Positions 1 to 10,989 of a DNA stretch of 64,000 nt are shown here, piece by piece. This stretch comes from Isoetes taiwanensis (lineage: Eukaryota; Streptophyta; Lycopodiopsida; Isoetales; Isoetaceae). A program made the position numbers and the translations under genes. The notes beneath the pieces are model-generated. The model was given only the letters and a program-made list of their open reading frames with translations. It had not been told where the DNA came from and did not search any database. The DNA is taken from NCBI GenBank assembly GCA_021234155.1, contig JAJEKV010000412.1:62001-126000 (forward strand). The letters run 5' to 3'. The first letter of the stretch is position 1; each line of letters starts with the position of its first letter.

Positions 1-420
1 CCCCAAGTACTTGTAGGTCAGAGCCACCTCTACCTCTTGCCCCTGGTAAGTGAAGGTGGGAAGCCCTGGCTGACGGGACGATGCAACTAGCAGCACCCTA
101 GTTTTGGCCAAGTTAACTCGCATGCCAGTGAATTGGCAAAAAGTGGTGACGCTGCATGTCCTCTGGAGTATAGGCCATGAGGTTGACATCGTCAGCATAT
201 ATGAGTTGTCGGATTGTGTGATGCATGAGATGTGCGCCCGCGCCTCCATGCTCAGAGAGCCAATCTTCCAACTGATCAATGTATAGGCCAAAGAGTGTGG
301 GGGAGAGGGGGGCAACCCCGACGCACTCAATGCTACCGACACGGCCAGGTCGCCGATGTGATATACGGCCCGAGCATGCCTCGTACAGCCATACAATAGA
401 TAAGTGCCATACAAGTCAGG
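1..420 (-). pseudogene. LINE reverse transcriptase fragment (palm domain)
   Basis: Read on the minus strand, this stretch encodes the reverse transcriptase core of a non-LTR retrotransposon. Around 355-265 the translation contains an APLSPTLFGLYIDQLEDWL segment, followed near 215-195 by LIYADDV, the catalytic YADD box, and then a region matching the MRVNLAKT motif. A frameshift near 125 breaks the reading frame. The window edge cuts the downstream part. Close relatives of the same segment lie at 44005-44150 and 48430-48650 on the plus strand, so this is one member of the dominant LINE family of the window. It is 5'-truncated and not functional. Confidence in the family is high; its boundary near 420-540 is approximate. 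Confidence 0.8.
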
Positions 421-1375
421 TTTTACCCGCATTTCTGTTACAGGTACGGGGAATTGGACGAGGCTTTAAAGGACGTCCATGGATGAGGCAAATTGGTTGT
501 CGCTGAGGAAATTGAGTTTTTGCCCTAATACCAAATTGTTACACCCCTCAAACAAGGTCAATGTTGGCTACCATGAAAACCCTGGGTTTCGCACTCCTTA
601 GATCCTCTAAAACCCCCCATGCCAAACTTGCTTTGATCCATTTGATCCAGACTGGAATATAGTGCAATTATGATTCATCTACAAATTTATTTGAGAACAC
701 AATGTTGTAACCATTGTGGCTTGCACCATCCACCTCCAGGCTCCTACCTTAGAGAACCACAACAAAACGTTTGGAGCTGCATGACATAGCCTTAGATGTT
801 TCTCATGGAATCTAAGCCAAATGACCTCCATCCTAGCAGCCAAGACAGTTTCCCCTATCATATAGATCCATCACACACACAAGTCCAGTCGCACTGCCAC
901 TTAACTAGTTGTGCTACATGCACCTAACTAGTTAATAACCACTTAAGACACATGGCATATTACCCTATTGTTTCATGCCAAGTGTATTGTCGATGCTTCT
1001 AATAGTACCTATTATGCACTTAGACTACCCAATGTTAGCCTTAATGTTACTTCTCATCTATAAGCGTCCCTTAGGGCCTTGTCCAACCTCCACCACACGT
1101 AACAATTTACGCCTATCAGAGTAAAGTGCTCTACTTTGTTTGCATCTTGTACCTTCATGTGCTTCTATAGCATCTAAGGTGGTCGCATGTACTCTAGCAT
1201 TTTACATTTTAAAAGGTGTCTGAGCTATTTCGCAAAAACACGTTCATTACTATGAGCAAAAGCACATTGTGGTGGATCAAATAGGTTTAGTTCTGAACTG
1301 CTTTTGTAGTTAAAAAATAGGCATGGATTAGTTCAAAAACTAAATTTAGAATAGATAAGCAAGTTAACTTTTTAA
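421..1375. other. No gene recognised
   Basis: AT-rich sequence without a convincing ORF, RNA gene or repeat. Short ORFs here lack any recognisable motif and have no splice context that I can defend. Confidence 0.5.
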
Positions 1376-1918
1376 GTCAATCGACTAGTCTCAAAATGGG
1401 ACAATAGCAACAGCCCACTCTGCCCCATGTGCAATGCTTCAGAAGGAAGGAAGGGAGGGAGGGAGGGAGGGAGGGAGGGAGGGAGGGAGGGAGGGAGGGA
1501 AGGAAGGAAGGACATTGCTTGGTGGAATGTGAAATGTTGCAAGTAGTATGGGCTTGGAGTTAGGATAGCTTTGGACACCTTTAGAAACCGAGGAATTGTT
1601 GTTGGGAACCCTCCCAGGGAATGTTGCCCCATGAAGAAGAAGACCATTCATTTAGCTCGGGCCTGGACAATTTGGTCAATATGGAAAAAGAGACATGTCC
1701 TAATTGTCGATGAGAACCAGGAGGAATTCATGTCATCAGATCAACTACTCCATATGGTCGAAAGACTTAAAATTTTTAGGCTAGTGTTTGAGAATGAAGA
1801 AGATGTAGAGGTAGAAATATGGGGCAAAGTCAGAAAAGAAAATAATAGCCATTCTCATCTTATATTTGTAGATGGGTACAACCCTGCCATGTGGCATTAT
1901 ATTGGTCGCAAAAAGTAA
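1376..1918 (+). pseudogene. LINE zf-RVT zinc-finger and C-terminal tail relic
   Basis: The plus strand encodes KWDNSNSPLCPMCNASE at about 1394-1444, then after a purine microsatellite a GHCLVECEMLQVVWAW stretch at about 1511-1555. Together they give the C-P-x-C ... H-x4-C pattern of the zf-RVT zinc-binding domain that closes plant LINE-type reverse transcriptases. A further open frame (1571-1915) contains AWTIWSIWKKRH, resembling the tail that follows zf-RVT. Frameshifts separate the pieces and a TAG lies between them, so it is a relic. The microsatellite sits inside the zinc finger, between the cysteine pair and the histidine. The family call rests on motif spacing, without any search. Confidence 0.6.
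1441..1512 (+). repeat. (GGGA)n / (GGAA)n purine microsatellite
   Basis: About 72 bases of GGAA and GGGA tetranucleotides, with GGGA in the core and GGAA at both edges. The plus strand is pure purine and has G-quadruplex potential. It interrupts the zf-RVT relic described for 1376-1918. Confidence 0.95.
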
Positions 1919-4042
1919 ATAAAACATAGTATTTATCCCTCAAAAAAATAATGGGGCTAGTCCATGCTAGTATCAGCAAAAGCCAACTCGCCATGACATC
2001 GGCTAAGGTCAATCCTCATGTTAGTATTATCAAACCATACTAAGACATAGTCCAAGGTCTTACAACATTAAGTATTTAATTCATAACCTAGTATAATTCA
2101 TATACAAGAAAAGACTTAAGTCCATTTTGATCCTAAAAACCGACCCATATTCTAGTATTGTCAATTTATACGTATGTCATTAGCTTCAAGTACATTTCAA
2201 GGCCACGAAATTACATTATCATTATTAACTAAAATAGTTCAATCCAATGCCACTGCCAATAATCTACCATTCTAGACCAGCTCTGTCTAAGTAATCATCA
2301 TTCAATCAACCTTATTGTACTCATTTATATTCAAACGTTAAAGCCATGCAACTATACCCTAGCCACGTGTTTAAATCCATCGTCATATATTCTTTAACCC
2401 TCGGAGGTGAAGTTTTTGAAACCATTATTTACTCCCAAAGTAGCAAATCACATCATTAGAATCAACTATATTGCATTCAACTTAACTTATACTAGAACCA
2501 CCAAAGTTTAAATCATAAAACTTCATTTTATAGCATTTTCAGGTATCTCAGTTTTAAGCATAATCAGTACATCTACTATAATTTTGGTTTATATAGACCA
2601 TAAATAAAATCACAGCCACTTTTCAAGTCCCGTATAGTAACTACAATTACTGTAAAAACTATAAGCTTCCTGCAGATGCTAATTACAGTGTCTAGAATAC
2701 GCAGACTAGAAAACTCACTATTTATAATTCATAAAATTTCGTATTGCATTAGTTTCAAATACATCTTAACTATTGTTTTAGCATGGTGAATTACCGCAAG
2801 AACCATTTGAGCATAACTTGTTTATAATCACATCCATATCTTAAAGCTTATCAACTAGATAATGCCATTATAATAAACAAAAGCTCTCTATGGATCCCAC
2901 CATAGGGATAAATAGATTAAAACAAGTTTATTACTGCGTGATCCATCAGCCCCAAAAGCTAAGTATATGCACATTTCATTTAACCAAACTTGATGTTTTT
3001 CTTGCATTGAAACAAACCAAATAAGTTACTAAGGTCAGTATCTTTGCGCACCTCTGTTACTCTTTAGGAGGAATCTGCCCCAGATAAACTACCCACCATG
3101 CAGGGTCCTTGATCAGTTAGACGCCCTTAGACGAGAGAGCGGTATTTCATTCAAGATGGGACACCTCCCGGAAGAGTTGCAGGAGGTCAAAATAAATATA
3201 CAGGTTGCTATACAGTTACCATTCTGTTTGGGAGAACACCAGCACGTTCTATAGCTCTGTCTCCGCTCCTCCAATCGCAACAGCTGCCTGCTCAACACCA
3301 AATCATGATGTACTTTTATAGGGCTCCAGTGATAACTAATTGCTTTCAGCCAGACTTAAACTTGAAAGCAAAAAATATGACAAAAAGAGAAGGAACCCAT
3401 ACTTGTAGCCAAACAACACAACATTAGCATGATAATGGTAATGACTGAAGGGCCAAAAGTTGCCTTAGATTTCTCAGCTCATCACTGATCATCTACTGTA
3501 GACTTTTCAATTCCAAGCTAGTCTCATATCAACAATTAAAAAAAAAACCATTAATAGACCAAAGCATTAGATTATAAGTATGTCACTAATCAATTTAATT
3601 CTAATCGTTATGTTCTTCCAAATCATATTATATTAATAAGCTGAACTTTGCCCTTCTAATGACTACCCGGCATGTGTTTATGCACATAGAAATTTGTTTC
3701 TAGGTTAATAGCATTCTCTTAGTCCAGAATGATTGTCACAGTAAAAATCTATAAGTCTTTCAAGACAAAGCACTTTATACATGATTATAACCCAGTTCAC
3801 ATTTATCTTTTATTCTCAAAATCTTAAGATGCCATCGATCCGAGCCATTGGATCGGTATTCTCGAAGAGGCGAGCATGCATTCTCCCATGCATGCATGCA
3901 TTGCATGCATTTTCTGGGGCTATAGTTCATTTGGGGATCGCTATTTCTTGCAGGTTCTTCATCGACTTCTCATCGGCATTTTCTCCTCTCTCAGCAGTTC
4001 CCTTGACTCCCACCCACCCTCCCTTAATGTATATATTATTAT
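1919..4042. other. Gene-poor AT-rich stretch
   Basis: I see no gene I can support. A short plus-strand reading near 3157-3260 and its antisense ORF are open but match nothing I know. A (ATGC)-type run of alternating purine-pyrimidine lies at about 3873-3912. Confidence 0.5.
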
Positions 4043-4158
4043 AAATATTGTTTTTTTGTCGCGTGGCACGCATGACCAGCCCCTCGCTCTTTCGAGGTGT
4101 AAATATTGTTTTTTTGTCGCGTGGCATGCGTGACCAGCCCCTCGCTTTTCGAGGTTTT
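4043..4158 (+). repeat. 58-bp tandem duplication
   Basis: Two head-to-tail copies of a roughly 58-bp unit start with AAATATTGTTTTTTTGTCGC at 4043 and 4101. They differ at a handful of positions (for example GGCACGCATG versus GGCATGCGTG). Each contains a short CCTCGCTCTTTCGAGG palindrome. Confidence 0.85.
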
Positions 4159-4291
4159 TTCTCTATTAGTTTTTTTGTTGGTGATGTGCAGGTCCAAGGG
4201 TGATGCGCGACTTTGGTATTCTCTGTGGAGCGTGGGTTTTTTTTTTTTTGGTAGGAACGTTTAGCAGCCTTGCATTGTCCAAGCCCCTTGC

Positions 4292-4365
4292 CGAGATTTT
4301 ATCGCTAGGGTTTTTCCCCGAAAACCCGAAAGGGCGGGGTTTTTTAATCCCGGCGATAAGCTCTC
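4292..4365 (+). other. ENE-like U-loop RNA hairpin, copy 1
   Basis: The plus strand folds into a two-part hairpin. The outer stem pairs CGAGA (4292-4296) and TTATCGC (4299-4305) with GCGATAA (4353-4359) and TCTCG (4361-4365), and GGG (4308-4310) with CCC (4349-4351). A U-rich internal loop follows, TTTTT at 4311-4315 facing TTTTTT at 4340-4345. The inner stem is CCCCG (4316-4320) with CGGGG (4335-4339), and the tip is CCC-GAAA-GGG. Two further copies lie at LINE 3' ends (45747-45811, 63006-63070). The ENE interpretation is inference from shape; the fold is visible directly. Flanking sequence here does not match the LINE 3' end of the other copies. Confidence 0.6.
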
Positions 4366-6385
4366 GACAGGTACACTAGCCAACATCTGTAGCACACAAT
4401 TTGGGGTCCAGGTGTTATAACTGGATATTCCTTATGTTTTTCATTTTTTGGGTAGCCTGCGATGTGCAGCTACCCACTATACCATTGTAGAAAAACTGCT
4501 GAGATGAATGAAAAGCTAGCTAGTTCTCCCTGCTTGATTTTCCAGTTTGGCGTCTCTTCCCATGTTGCGACATGTTCTTCCCCGATCTTGTCCATTTTTT
4601 AGCCATCCTTCAACCTTTGACCTTGATCCCATTTTGTTAAGGAAGTTCTCTTTTTGTCGGGAGCTTTTGTCTGTTTTCATGCGAGCTCTATTCGAGAATT
4701 TACATATTATTCTCAAGTTGAGCCTTCTATGCATGTCAAGCGATGATTCAGAAAATAAGCTTTAAGACTCAAACTTAAATCGTTTTATGAGGACATAACA
4801 CTAGACTATATCACTAACTTGTTTCAAAGAAATACCGGGGGGGAGGGTCACTTAAAATACCCCCCAAAACCACGTGTGTAAACATGAATGGGGTGATTTT
4901 TAAGGTTGTGTCCTATGTATGCCTACAATACAAAATACATTATTTGTTTGATTTTTTCGTAGAAGAACGGAGAGGGGTGTACTTGGCAGGGAACCAAGTC
5001 TGTATGATAGGGGAAGGGGTTATTTGTTTGGCATCCTATTCCTAGAGGAATCAATCGTAGAACAATAACTCAATGGTAAGGCTTTTTTCCTCCTCTTGAT
5101 TTTTTTTTTTTTTTTTTTATGATGGATCATGAATGTAAAATGATTTGACTTGCTTTTTATTTTTCCCCTCTTGTTTGTGTGAATTTTGAAACACTTTTTG
5201 GCATATAAGGTTCAATTGCAACGAATAGATAAATGCAGCTTTGCTCTAAAAATTTTGAAGGTATGTGCAAAACTATTATAGATAAATGCATAAAAATTTT
5301 GAAGGTATGTTCAAAACTATTTTTCTTGACATTTGCATATCATAGTGAAGCTTAATGTTTGAGATTCACAAGGAGAATATGATAGGCTCATATATTGAGA
5401 AAGCGTTATACTTCAACTCAATTTCAAAATCAATATTTTGGTAACTATATATACTTAAACAAAATTATGTATATATATTGGGGCTATATATAATGTCCAA
5501 ATAAGGCCGTATACAAGGGGTTTTTTATTGATAAAATGGCATATAACATCGAGTAGGGGTATATGCATGCAAAATTCAAAAACTTGTATGCTATGGGAGT
5601 ACCATATATAGGGGTTTTTTTTACCACCCTATGTACGCAGATGGCATACCCCCTATAGGACAGGTGCACCCCCCGGGAGAAATACATTCAAACCTGATTT
5701 TCCTCAAATGCATATTGAGGATCATCCTCATATTGCGTCTCTGGAATCATTTTTCTAGAAGCAGAGAAGCAATTTTTGCTTCCCCCTTGTGCATGCTTAT
5801 TTCTAGCTTCCTGATTGTTGGTGCGACATCATTGATTATGTTGTCCAAGACGTTTAAGCCATGCATTCTTTGTTGCTTCCATCTCAATAGTATCTATCTC
5901 AGTATATTCACATGGGCTTGGAATTCGGCTGCAAGCTACCTCTCTCCTAAAAGCTCTTCCCCACCTGAACTATATGGGTGTCCCTCAGAATTGGATTCTT
6001 CATAAAATTCAAGATCAAATAAATCTTGCAGATTCGTATCTCCAGCTTCTGGTTTCTATTATAAATCCTAAATACTTGCAAACTTTGGAGAGATAAAGGT
6101 GAGAACTGACTTGTCAGTAGGTAATAGCTTGGGCTACCATACATCATTTTTCGTACCTCATTCCGGCTGTGCTCAGAACGTTAATATATCTTTTCTAGAT
6201 TTGGACCAAGTTCATTTGTTGTGAAACTCACCGATCGCGCATCTAGTATGTACCCTATTGGAAAAATTTCATACTCTTTCATCAAATAGTCGGATATTTT
6301 CAGTTTCCATTTGGAAATTTGTATTTCCCTTATAAAAATATGCATAAACTATCGAAAGTTGCCTGCAATGCACTCGCTCAAACGA
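4366..6385. other. Gene-poor AT-rich stretch
   Basis: No gene supported. A short tandem repeat with the phrase AAATTTTGAAGGTATGT occurs near 5250 and 5293. Homopolymer T of about 20 bases lies near 5100. Short ORFs here lack motifs. Confidence 0.5.
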
Positions 6386-6778
6386 ACCACAACACAAACC
6401 ATTACTTCTTACAACTGTAATTAAATCCCCCTGAAACCCCCTTTGATTTGGGTGCATATTCACACGGGGGTTGACTCCGGGCATCGAGAGCTGTTGGATA
6501 AGCATATATGCCCTTTATTCCTCGATCTAGGCTATACATAGAGACCCTCGTTTGTGGGGTATCCCCGTACAAGTTTTGGTATACAGTATAACACAGTTTG
6601 CAAAATACTATAAGATTTAAGACAGTGTACTATATGGTGTTGATTTTGTACATGTATAAAATTATTTTAGGGGCTCTCGCTGTCCTACGTCACCCCCCGT
6701 GTGAATATGCACCCAAACCAAAGGGGGTTTCAGGGGGATTTAATTAAAGTTATAAGAAGTAATGGTTTGTGTTGTGGG
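6386..6778. mobile_element. Foldback/MITE-like element with 86-bp inverted repeats
   Basis: The left arm (6386-6471) and right arm (6693-6778) are near-perfect inverted copies: for example ACCACAACACAAACCATTAC at the left edge is answered by GTAATGGTTTGTGTTGTGGG at the right. The loop of about 220 bp has no ORF. Such structures are typical of foldback or MITE-type non-autonomous DNA elements. No target duplication is obvious, so it could also be a chance inverted duplication. Confidence 0.55.
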
Positions 6779-7109
6779 AAAAAAAAAATTTGGCCCCTTC
6801 GGGGCCTTAAAAAGGTATTGTACATATCGTAAAGAGAAATATCTAGTGTGAAAAAAAAAGAGAAAAAAAAAAGTCTAGAATAATAACACTCCCATGAACA
6901 TGATAAGGCAGACAAATTACAGGTGTTTACATGACGGACGCCAAAACATTGCATAGAATTGAGCACTAACATATACTAACTAAGTACATTAGCCATCATG
7001 CCGTAATAAAAAAAAAATATATAATAAGCAAATAAAGGTTATAGTTTATCCTCAATTGTTTTGGGGATGTGTGGCTATGTTGCACACTGATTTTGTGCAT
7101 GTTTATGTT

Positions 7110-7853
7110 CAAGTGTTAGAGCTTTTTGCTCGTGTCCTTGACCATCTTTCTTTTAATGATCATACTGTTGAACAGGTTCTATTGTTTAACATGCCCAGGG
7201 ATGAATTTGAAAATGGCCGAAAAAAACGGCACCCTGAAATTACAGGGCTAAACAGCAACTTTTTTCAACACGAAAAACAGAGTCGAGATTGAGTCGACTC
7301 TGCCTCCGTCCCCTGCTTCCGTCCGCCCCCTGCTGTCCCCTTCTAACCGGTGCCGCCAATTTTTCCGGCGGTTAAATGTCGGAAAAGCAAGAAAAGACAA
7401 AATTTCAGGGTCACCGTTTTTTTCGTTGGCAAATTTTTGTGACCAGAAAATTTTCGCTGAAATTTTTAGCTGGCGATGGCGGGGCCACCGCGGCCGACGC
7501 CAGTGGGGCCCGCCCACGTCGCCGAAAATTTCGGGTATTAAATTTTCAGCTCACAAAAATTTCGCCTTCCAAAATGACAGGGAGGTGGGTCGACCAGACT
7601 CACAAAGAAATGAATTGACCAGCAAAGGCACGACAGATGGAGATAAAGCTCCCGCTTTTGACGGTGTGCAGCCTTTAGTTCTGAAGGGCCTCATGTCAAC
7701 AGTTAGCCATACTGCTGCCATTGAAGTTCTGTCACGTATTACATTACATTCATGTGATACTATATGCAGTGACTCTGATACAAGGCTTCTTATGCATATT
7801 GTCGGCTTGCTTCCTTGGTTGTCATTGCAGCTGAAAGGACATAATGTTGTAAG
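7110..7853 (+). pseudogene. FURRY/MOR2-like cell morphogenesis protein exon, interrupted
   Basis: Two coding blocks, 7110-7215 and 7577-7853, belong to one exon. The first reads QVLELFARVLDHLSFNDHTV and continues to an MPRDEFEN phrase. The second includes FDGVQPLVLKGLMSTVSH, then EVLSRI and LLMHIVGLLPWLSLQL. These phrases match what I know of plant FURRY/MOR2 proteins, very large HEAT-like scaffold proteins that act with NDR/LATS-type kinases and microtubules in cell shape control. Removing the 355-bp insertion and one copy of AAAATG restores a continuous frame, so this exon was intact before the insertion. No other FURRY exons are recognisable nearby, so it is likely a gene fragment or a dead copy. 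Family assignment is from memory of the protein, not from a search. Confidence 0.65.
7216..7570. mobile_element. 355-bp insertion in the FURRY-like exon, 6-bp TSD
   Basis: The sequence AAAATG is present on both sides (7210-7215 and 7571-7576), and the reading frame of the host exon continues cleanly across the empty site. The insert is locally GC-rich and contains internal inverted repeats built on GGCAAATTTTTGTGA near 7430 and TCACAAAAATTTCGCC near 7551. I see no ORF-encoded transposase. It is probably a short non-autonomous element; the class is not clear because no classical terminal repeats or poly(A) are visible. Confidence 0.6.
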
Positions 7854-8051
7854 GACATGAAAACCCAGGCTATGTCCAGCAATACATTTCTCATCTTATG
7901 TTGGGCTGGAAAGCATGCCTCCACAGTCTACTCCACCCTAAATTTGACATTGCAGAATCTCCCCTAATAAGTTGATAAGTGGAAATGGGCAGTTTCATCA
8001 GGCCTACTCACAATATAGCAGCAACAATAATGCTCCTTCTCCTTCTTACGC

Positions 8052-8696
8052 TTGTTTCGTTTCTTCTTGTTCTCAAGACGCTCTCTCGCAACAACTCCGA
8101 CACCCAAAGCTGCTTCTATGCCAAATGGTTCCAACCGCATTGTAAATCCTTTGCCAGCCCATGACAGCAGAGCTAATTTCAATACCGTCCCAGTTTCCGA
8201 GTCTGGAAATGGTGGGAAGAGCTTGCTTGAATCAAATGTTGGCAAACAATTGGTTGCAAAGGAGGTCATAAAGACGGATGGCGAAGTTGGTATTGCTGAC
8301 GAAGAGGTGATTCCTATGGAAGGAGCAATGACGATCTATAAGCCTCAAGCAGATCAACACAAAGATGTGTCTAACCTTGGTGCTGGAGTTACTCAAGGTA
8401 ATGGATCTGCGAATGCTTCAAATGCAGCTTCCTTTCAAAATGGTTCGAGCATTCAATGGTTGAATTCTGAATTCCCTTGTAATTTGGATTCTGAGCCCCA
8501 CAGTGGGAGATTCAAAACTGATGTTGCATCAAAACTGGGGGACAGTCCTGCTAAGGGGAACCCAGATTTGGGTATGTCATCCCCAGGATTGGACTCTAAT
8601 GGAAGAAAAAATGCAAGTGTCTCTGGAGTGGAGAAACCTGTTCTTCCCACTTCAGTGTATAACGGTGGAGGTGTCTCTTCGAATCTGGGTCTTTAA
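8052..8696 (+). CDS. Unidentified Ser/Asn/Gly-rich ORF (possible exon or pseudogene)
   Basis: An open frame of about 214 codons, rich in Ser, Asn, Gly and acidic residues, with no transmembrane segment or domain that I recognise. Phrases such as GNGGKSLLESNVGKQL and SNLGAGVTQGNGSANASNAA suggest a disordered region of a nuclear or regulatory protein. A Gln/Ser/Asn-rich reading just upstream (about 7985-8100) in another frame may be its true continuation, which would imply a frameshift. Basic readings follow at 8729-8880. There is no clear start codon context or neighbour that hints at function. It may be a surviving large exon next to the FURRY-like fragment, but a link between the two is not shown. 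Confidence 0.35.
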   Translation: MFRFFLFSRRSLATTPTPKAASMPNGSNRIVNPLPAHDSRANFNTVPVSESGNGGKSLLESNVGKQLVAKEVIKTDGEVGIADEEVIPMEGAMTIYKPQADQHKDVSNLGAGVTQGNGSANASNAASFQNGSSIQWLNSEFPCNLDSEPHSGRFKTDVASKLGDSPAKGNPDLGMSSPGLDSNGRKNASVSGVEKPVLPTSVYNGGGVSSNLGL

Positions 8697-10080
8697 TTAC
8701 CAGCTCCTTCGAATCCAAAAATCCCAACATGACACGGAAACTTCACTGTTTGCTTCACAAGAAATGCAAGGCAGAGAACCCACCTCAGAAACTTAATGGC
8801 AGGCTGGAACGGGAAAAAGAAAAACTGCTTACAATGCCGGATTTGCGAGGCAAGGAAAGAAGGCTTCAAGCAATTGAGGTGTGGAATCCCAGCACAGAAG
8901 AAATAGTTCTGCCGTCCGCTTGGCCTCTGTCTCCCCATCTCCCTCTCTTCTTCACTTTCCATGGATCTCCGTATCCCACATCCAAGTTTAGAAAGCGGAT
9001 TTGAAGCTCGTACCCTAGAAACTAAGATCTGGATTATGGCCCTAATCCACACAACCCTAAAAAAAATCCTAAAAATAATGGGAGGATATTCACACCCACC
9101 ACAAAATAAGCCTCCACCACAGGATTTGCCCCCTTTTCTAAAATCAACGGCTAACAAAATGGTGCACTCTAGAAATACTATTTAGTACACCTAAATGAAT
9201 ACGGCCACCAAATCATATGAAAACCTTAGAGAAAACAGTACAAAAACAAGAAAAAAAAAACCCCTATTATAATGCTAGATATTTGACTGTAACAAAGCTT
9301 CTCTTCTCTGGAATTTGCCCAACAGTGTCTTCATTCATGAAAATACCTTTTATGTGTTGCAAAAATGTCCATAGTATTCCATACGCTTTGTTAGCCATAT
9401 CTTTATCAAAAGGTGCCTTCATTCACGAAAATGCCTTTTATGTGTTGAGAAAATGACCACAATATTCCATATGCCTTGTTATCCATATCTTTACTAAAAA
9501 AAATAGCATAAGTATAGGTGCCTGCCTTCTAGAACCATATTTACTTCAACTCATCCATATATGGCCTCTATGTCCTAACCAGGTGTAACCATTTCCTTGG
9601 TTAAAATGTTTTACTTGACAATCTATAATGCAGCATCTTGTACTCAAAGATGCATATTAATTAATTTATCATCCAATGACCATCCCTTACATCACGAATT
9701 TAAATTATATGTGTAGTCTAATATAACCTACCTCCTACCTCCCACCGTAGCTGTAAATGTAGGGAGAGAAGACCCCTACCATTACAGTTGGGTCCCGTCC
9801 CGTACCCTATAAAAAACAAGCTTACTTCTTTAAATTGAAAAAAATGAGTAAATACCTTTAAGGGTCTATAGTGGTCTCTCGTATTAGGATGGTCGTGTCA
9901 AATTTAAGCCCAGGAAACTCGTTATCTTGAATGTATCTTGTGATCTTCTCTTTGAGCCATGCATATCAAATCCATTTTTAGTGAAATTTCTTATGAGTTC
10001 CAGAATGATTTTTGTATTTGCAATCATAAAGTAGAACTAAGTCACCTTGTTAAAACTTTTTGGTCTTGATCTTGATCATG
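8697..10080. repeat. Non-coding stretch with an 86-bp tandem duplication
   Basis: Two diverged copies of an approximately 86-bp unit run from about 9331 to 9500, each with the phrase AATGCCTTTTATGTGTTG or a close variant and a following TATTCCATA(C/T)GC. No gene is supported elsewhere in the stretch. Confidence 0.6.
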
Positions 10081-10960
10081 CTAGGATTTCCTCAATTTGC
10101 TATCAACAACAAGTATGGGGAGAGACGCATCATGACGAATCTCATCAAGTTGTTGGAGATGATAAACACGTTCCTGCAGAGCTGGCGGGTGGTGAACTGT
10201 GGCAAGCTGGAAATGAAGAGTCGGTAGAGCATATTCAAAAGGCATCAAGGCCTCTTGCCCATAAACCAGCTTGAAAGGTGTTTGCCTTGTAGCAATTTTA
10301 TAGGTCGTGTTATAAGCCATAAAACTTTATTCATGCCAATCTTTCCCATAAGCCTCACAAATTTTCTTTAGAATGGTAACCAAAGTCTTGTTGGTACTCT
10401 CCGCAAGGCCGTTGCCTTGAGGATAATACGACATGTTTTTTCCATCCAAAACGTGTGATGATGTGCGTGAAAAGGACATACGCTGTGCTGGCTATTGTGT
10501 TATCAGGCAAAGCACAGACTTCGGCCCGCTTGGTAGCATAGTTTACGAGAACAAGAATGTATTGTGAGCACGTGTATTCCGAGCTGGAAGCTCAATAGGA
10601 CCAACAAAGTTCATCTACCATTTATTGAAAGGAAGGAGCGTGGTAATTGGTGTTAATGGAAGAGCATCATGGGCCGCGGATCGACCTACCCATTGGCATG
10701 CATTAGAAGTACGAGCATGAGCGTGAGCATCTTTAAACAACATGGCCCAAGCCAAGAGGATTTTGCGTGCCGTGTTATCACCATGGAAATGACCTTGGCC
10801 CAAGCCTTCATGGGCTTGGCGAACAATGTCAAAAATTTCATGAGGAAGAACGTATCTGGATATAACTTATGCACCATACATGCCAAAAGGGTCACGATGA
10901 TGCCCAAGGATCTCCACTTGGCCCGAAGAATTAGAAAAGACAAACTCTAGAACCTTTATT
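10081..10960 (-). pseudogene. Ty3/gypsy integrase relic
   Basis: The minus strand encodes, in broken frames, the zinc-binding and core domains of a gypsy integrase. EIFDIVRQAHEGLGQGHFHG and a CNACQWVGRSA phrase near 10860-10660 fit the HHCC domain. FVGPIELPA near 10610 fits the start of the catalytic core, and the stretch ending in AYNTTYKIATRQTPFKLVYG (10320-10260) fits the conserved C-terminal core. Frameshifts and stops are frequent. The sequence differs from the integrases of elements A and B in this window, so it is from another gypsy lineage. Element A begins immediately after it, suggesting A is truncated at or near this junction. Confidence 0.75.
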
Positions 10961-10989
10961 TTTTGTGTAAAAACTTGTGATAAGTATAC

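Noticed and set aside
4306-4352. Hairpin followed by T run, like a bacterial intrinsic terminator
   Set aside because: Context is eukaryotic, the T run lies inside a larger stem, and related copies occur at LINE 3' ends, so a terminator is not the fitting reading.
6790-6830. GGCCCC-UUCG-GGGCC hairpin flanked by A and U runs as another ENE-like copy
   Set aside because: No outer stem closes the flanking U/A runs on either strand, so the symmetrical U-loop is absent.
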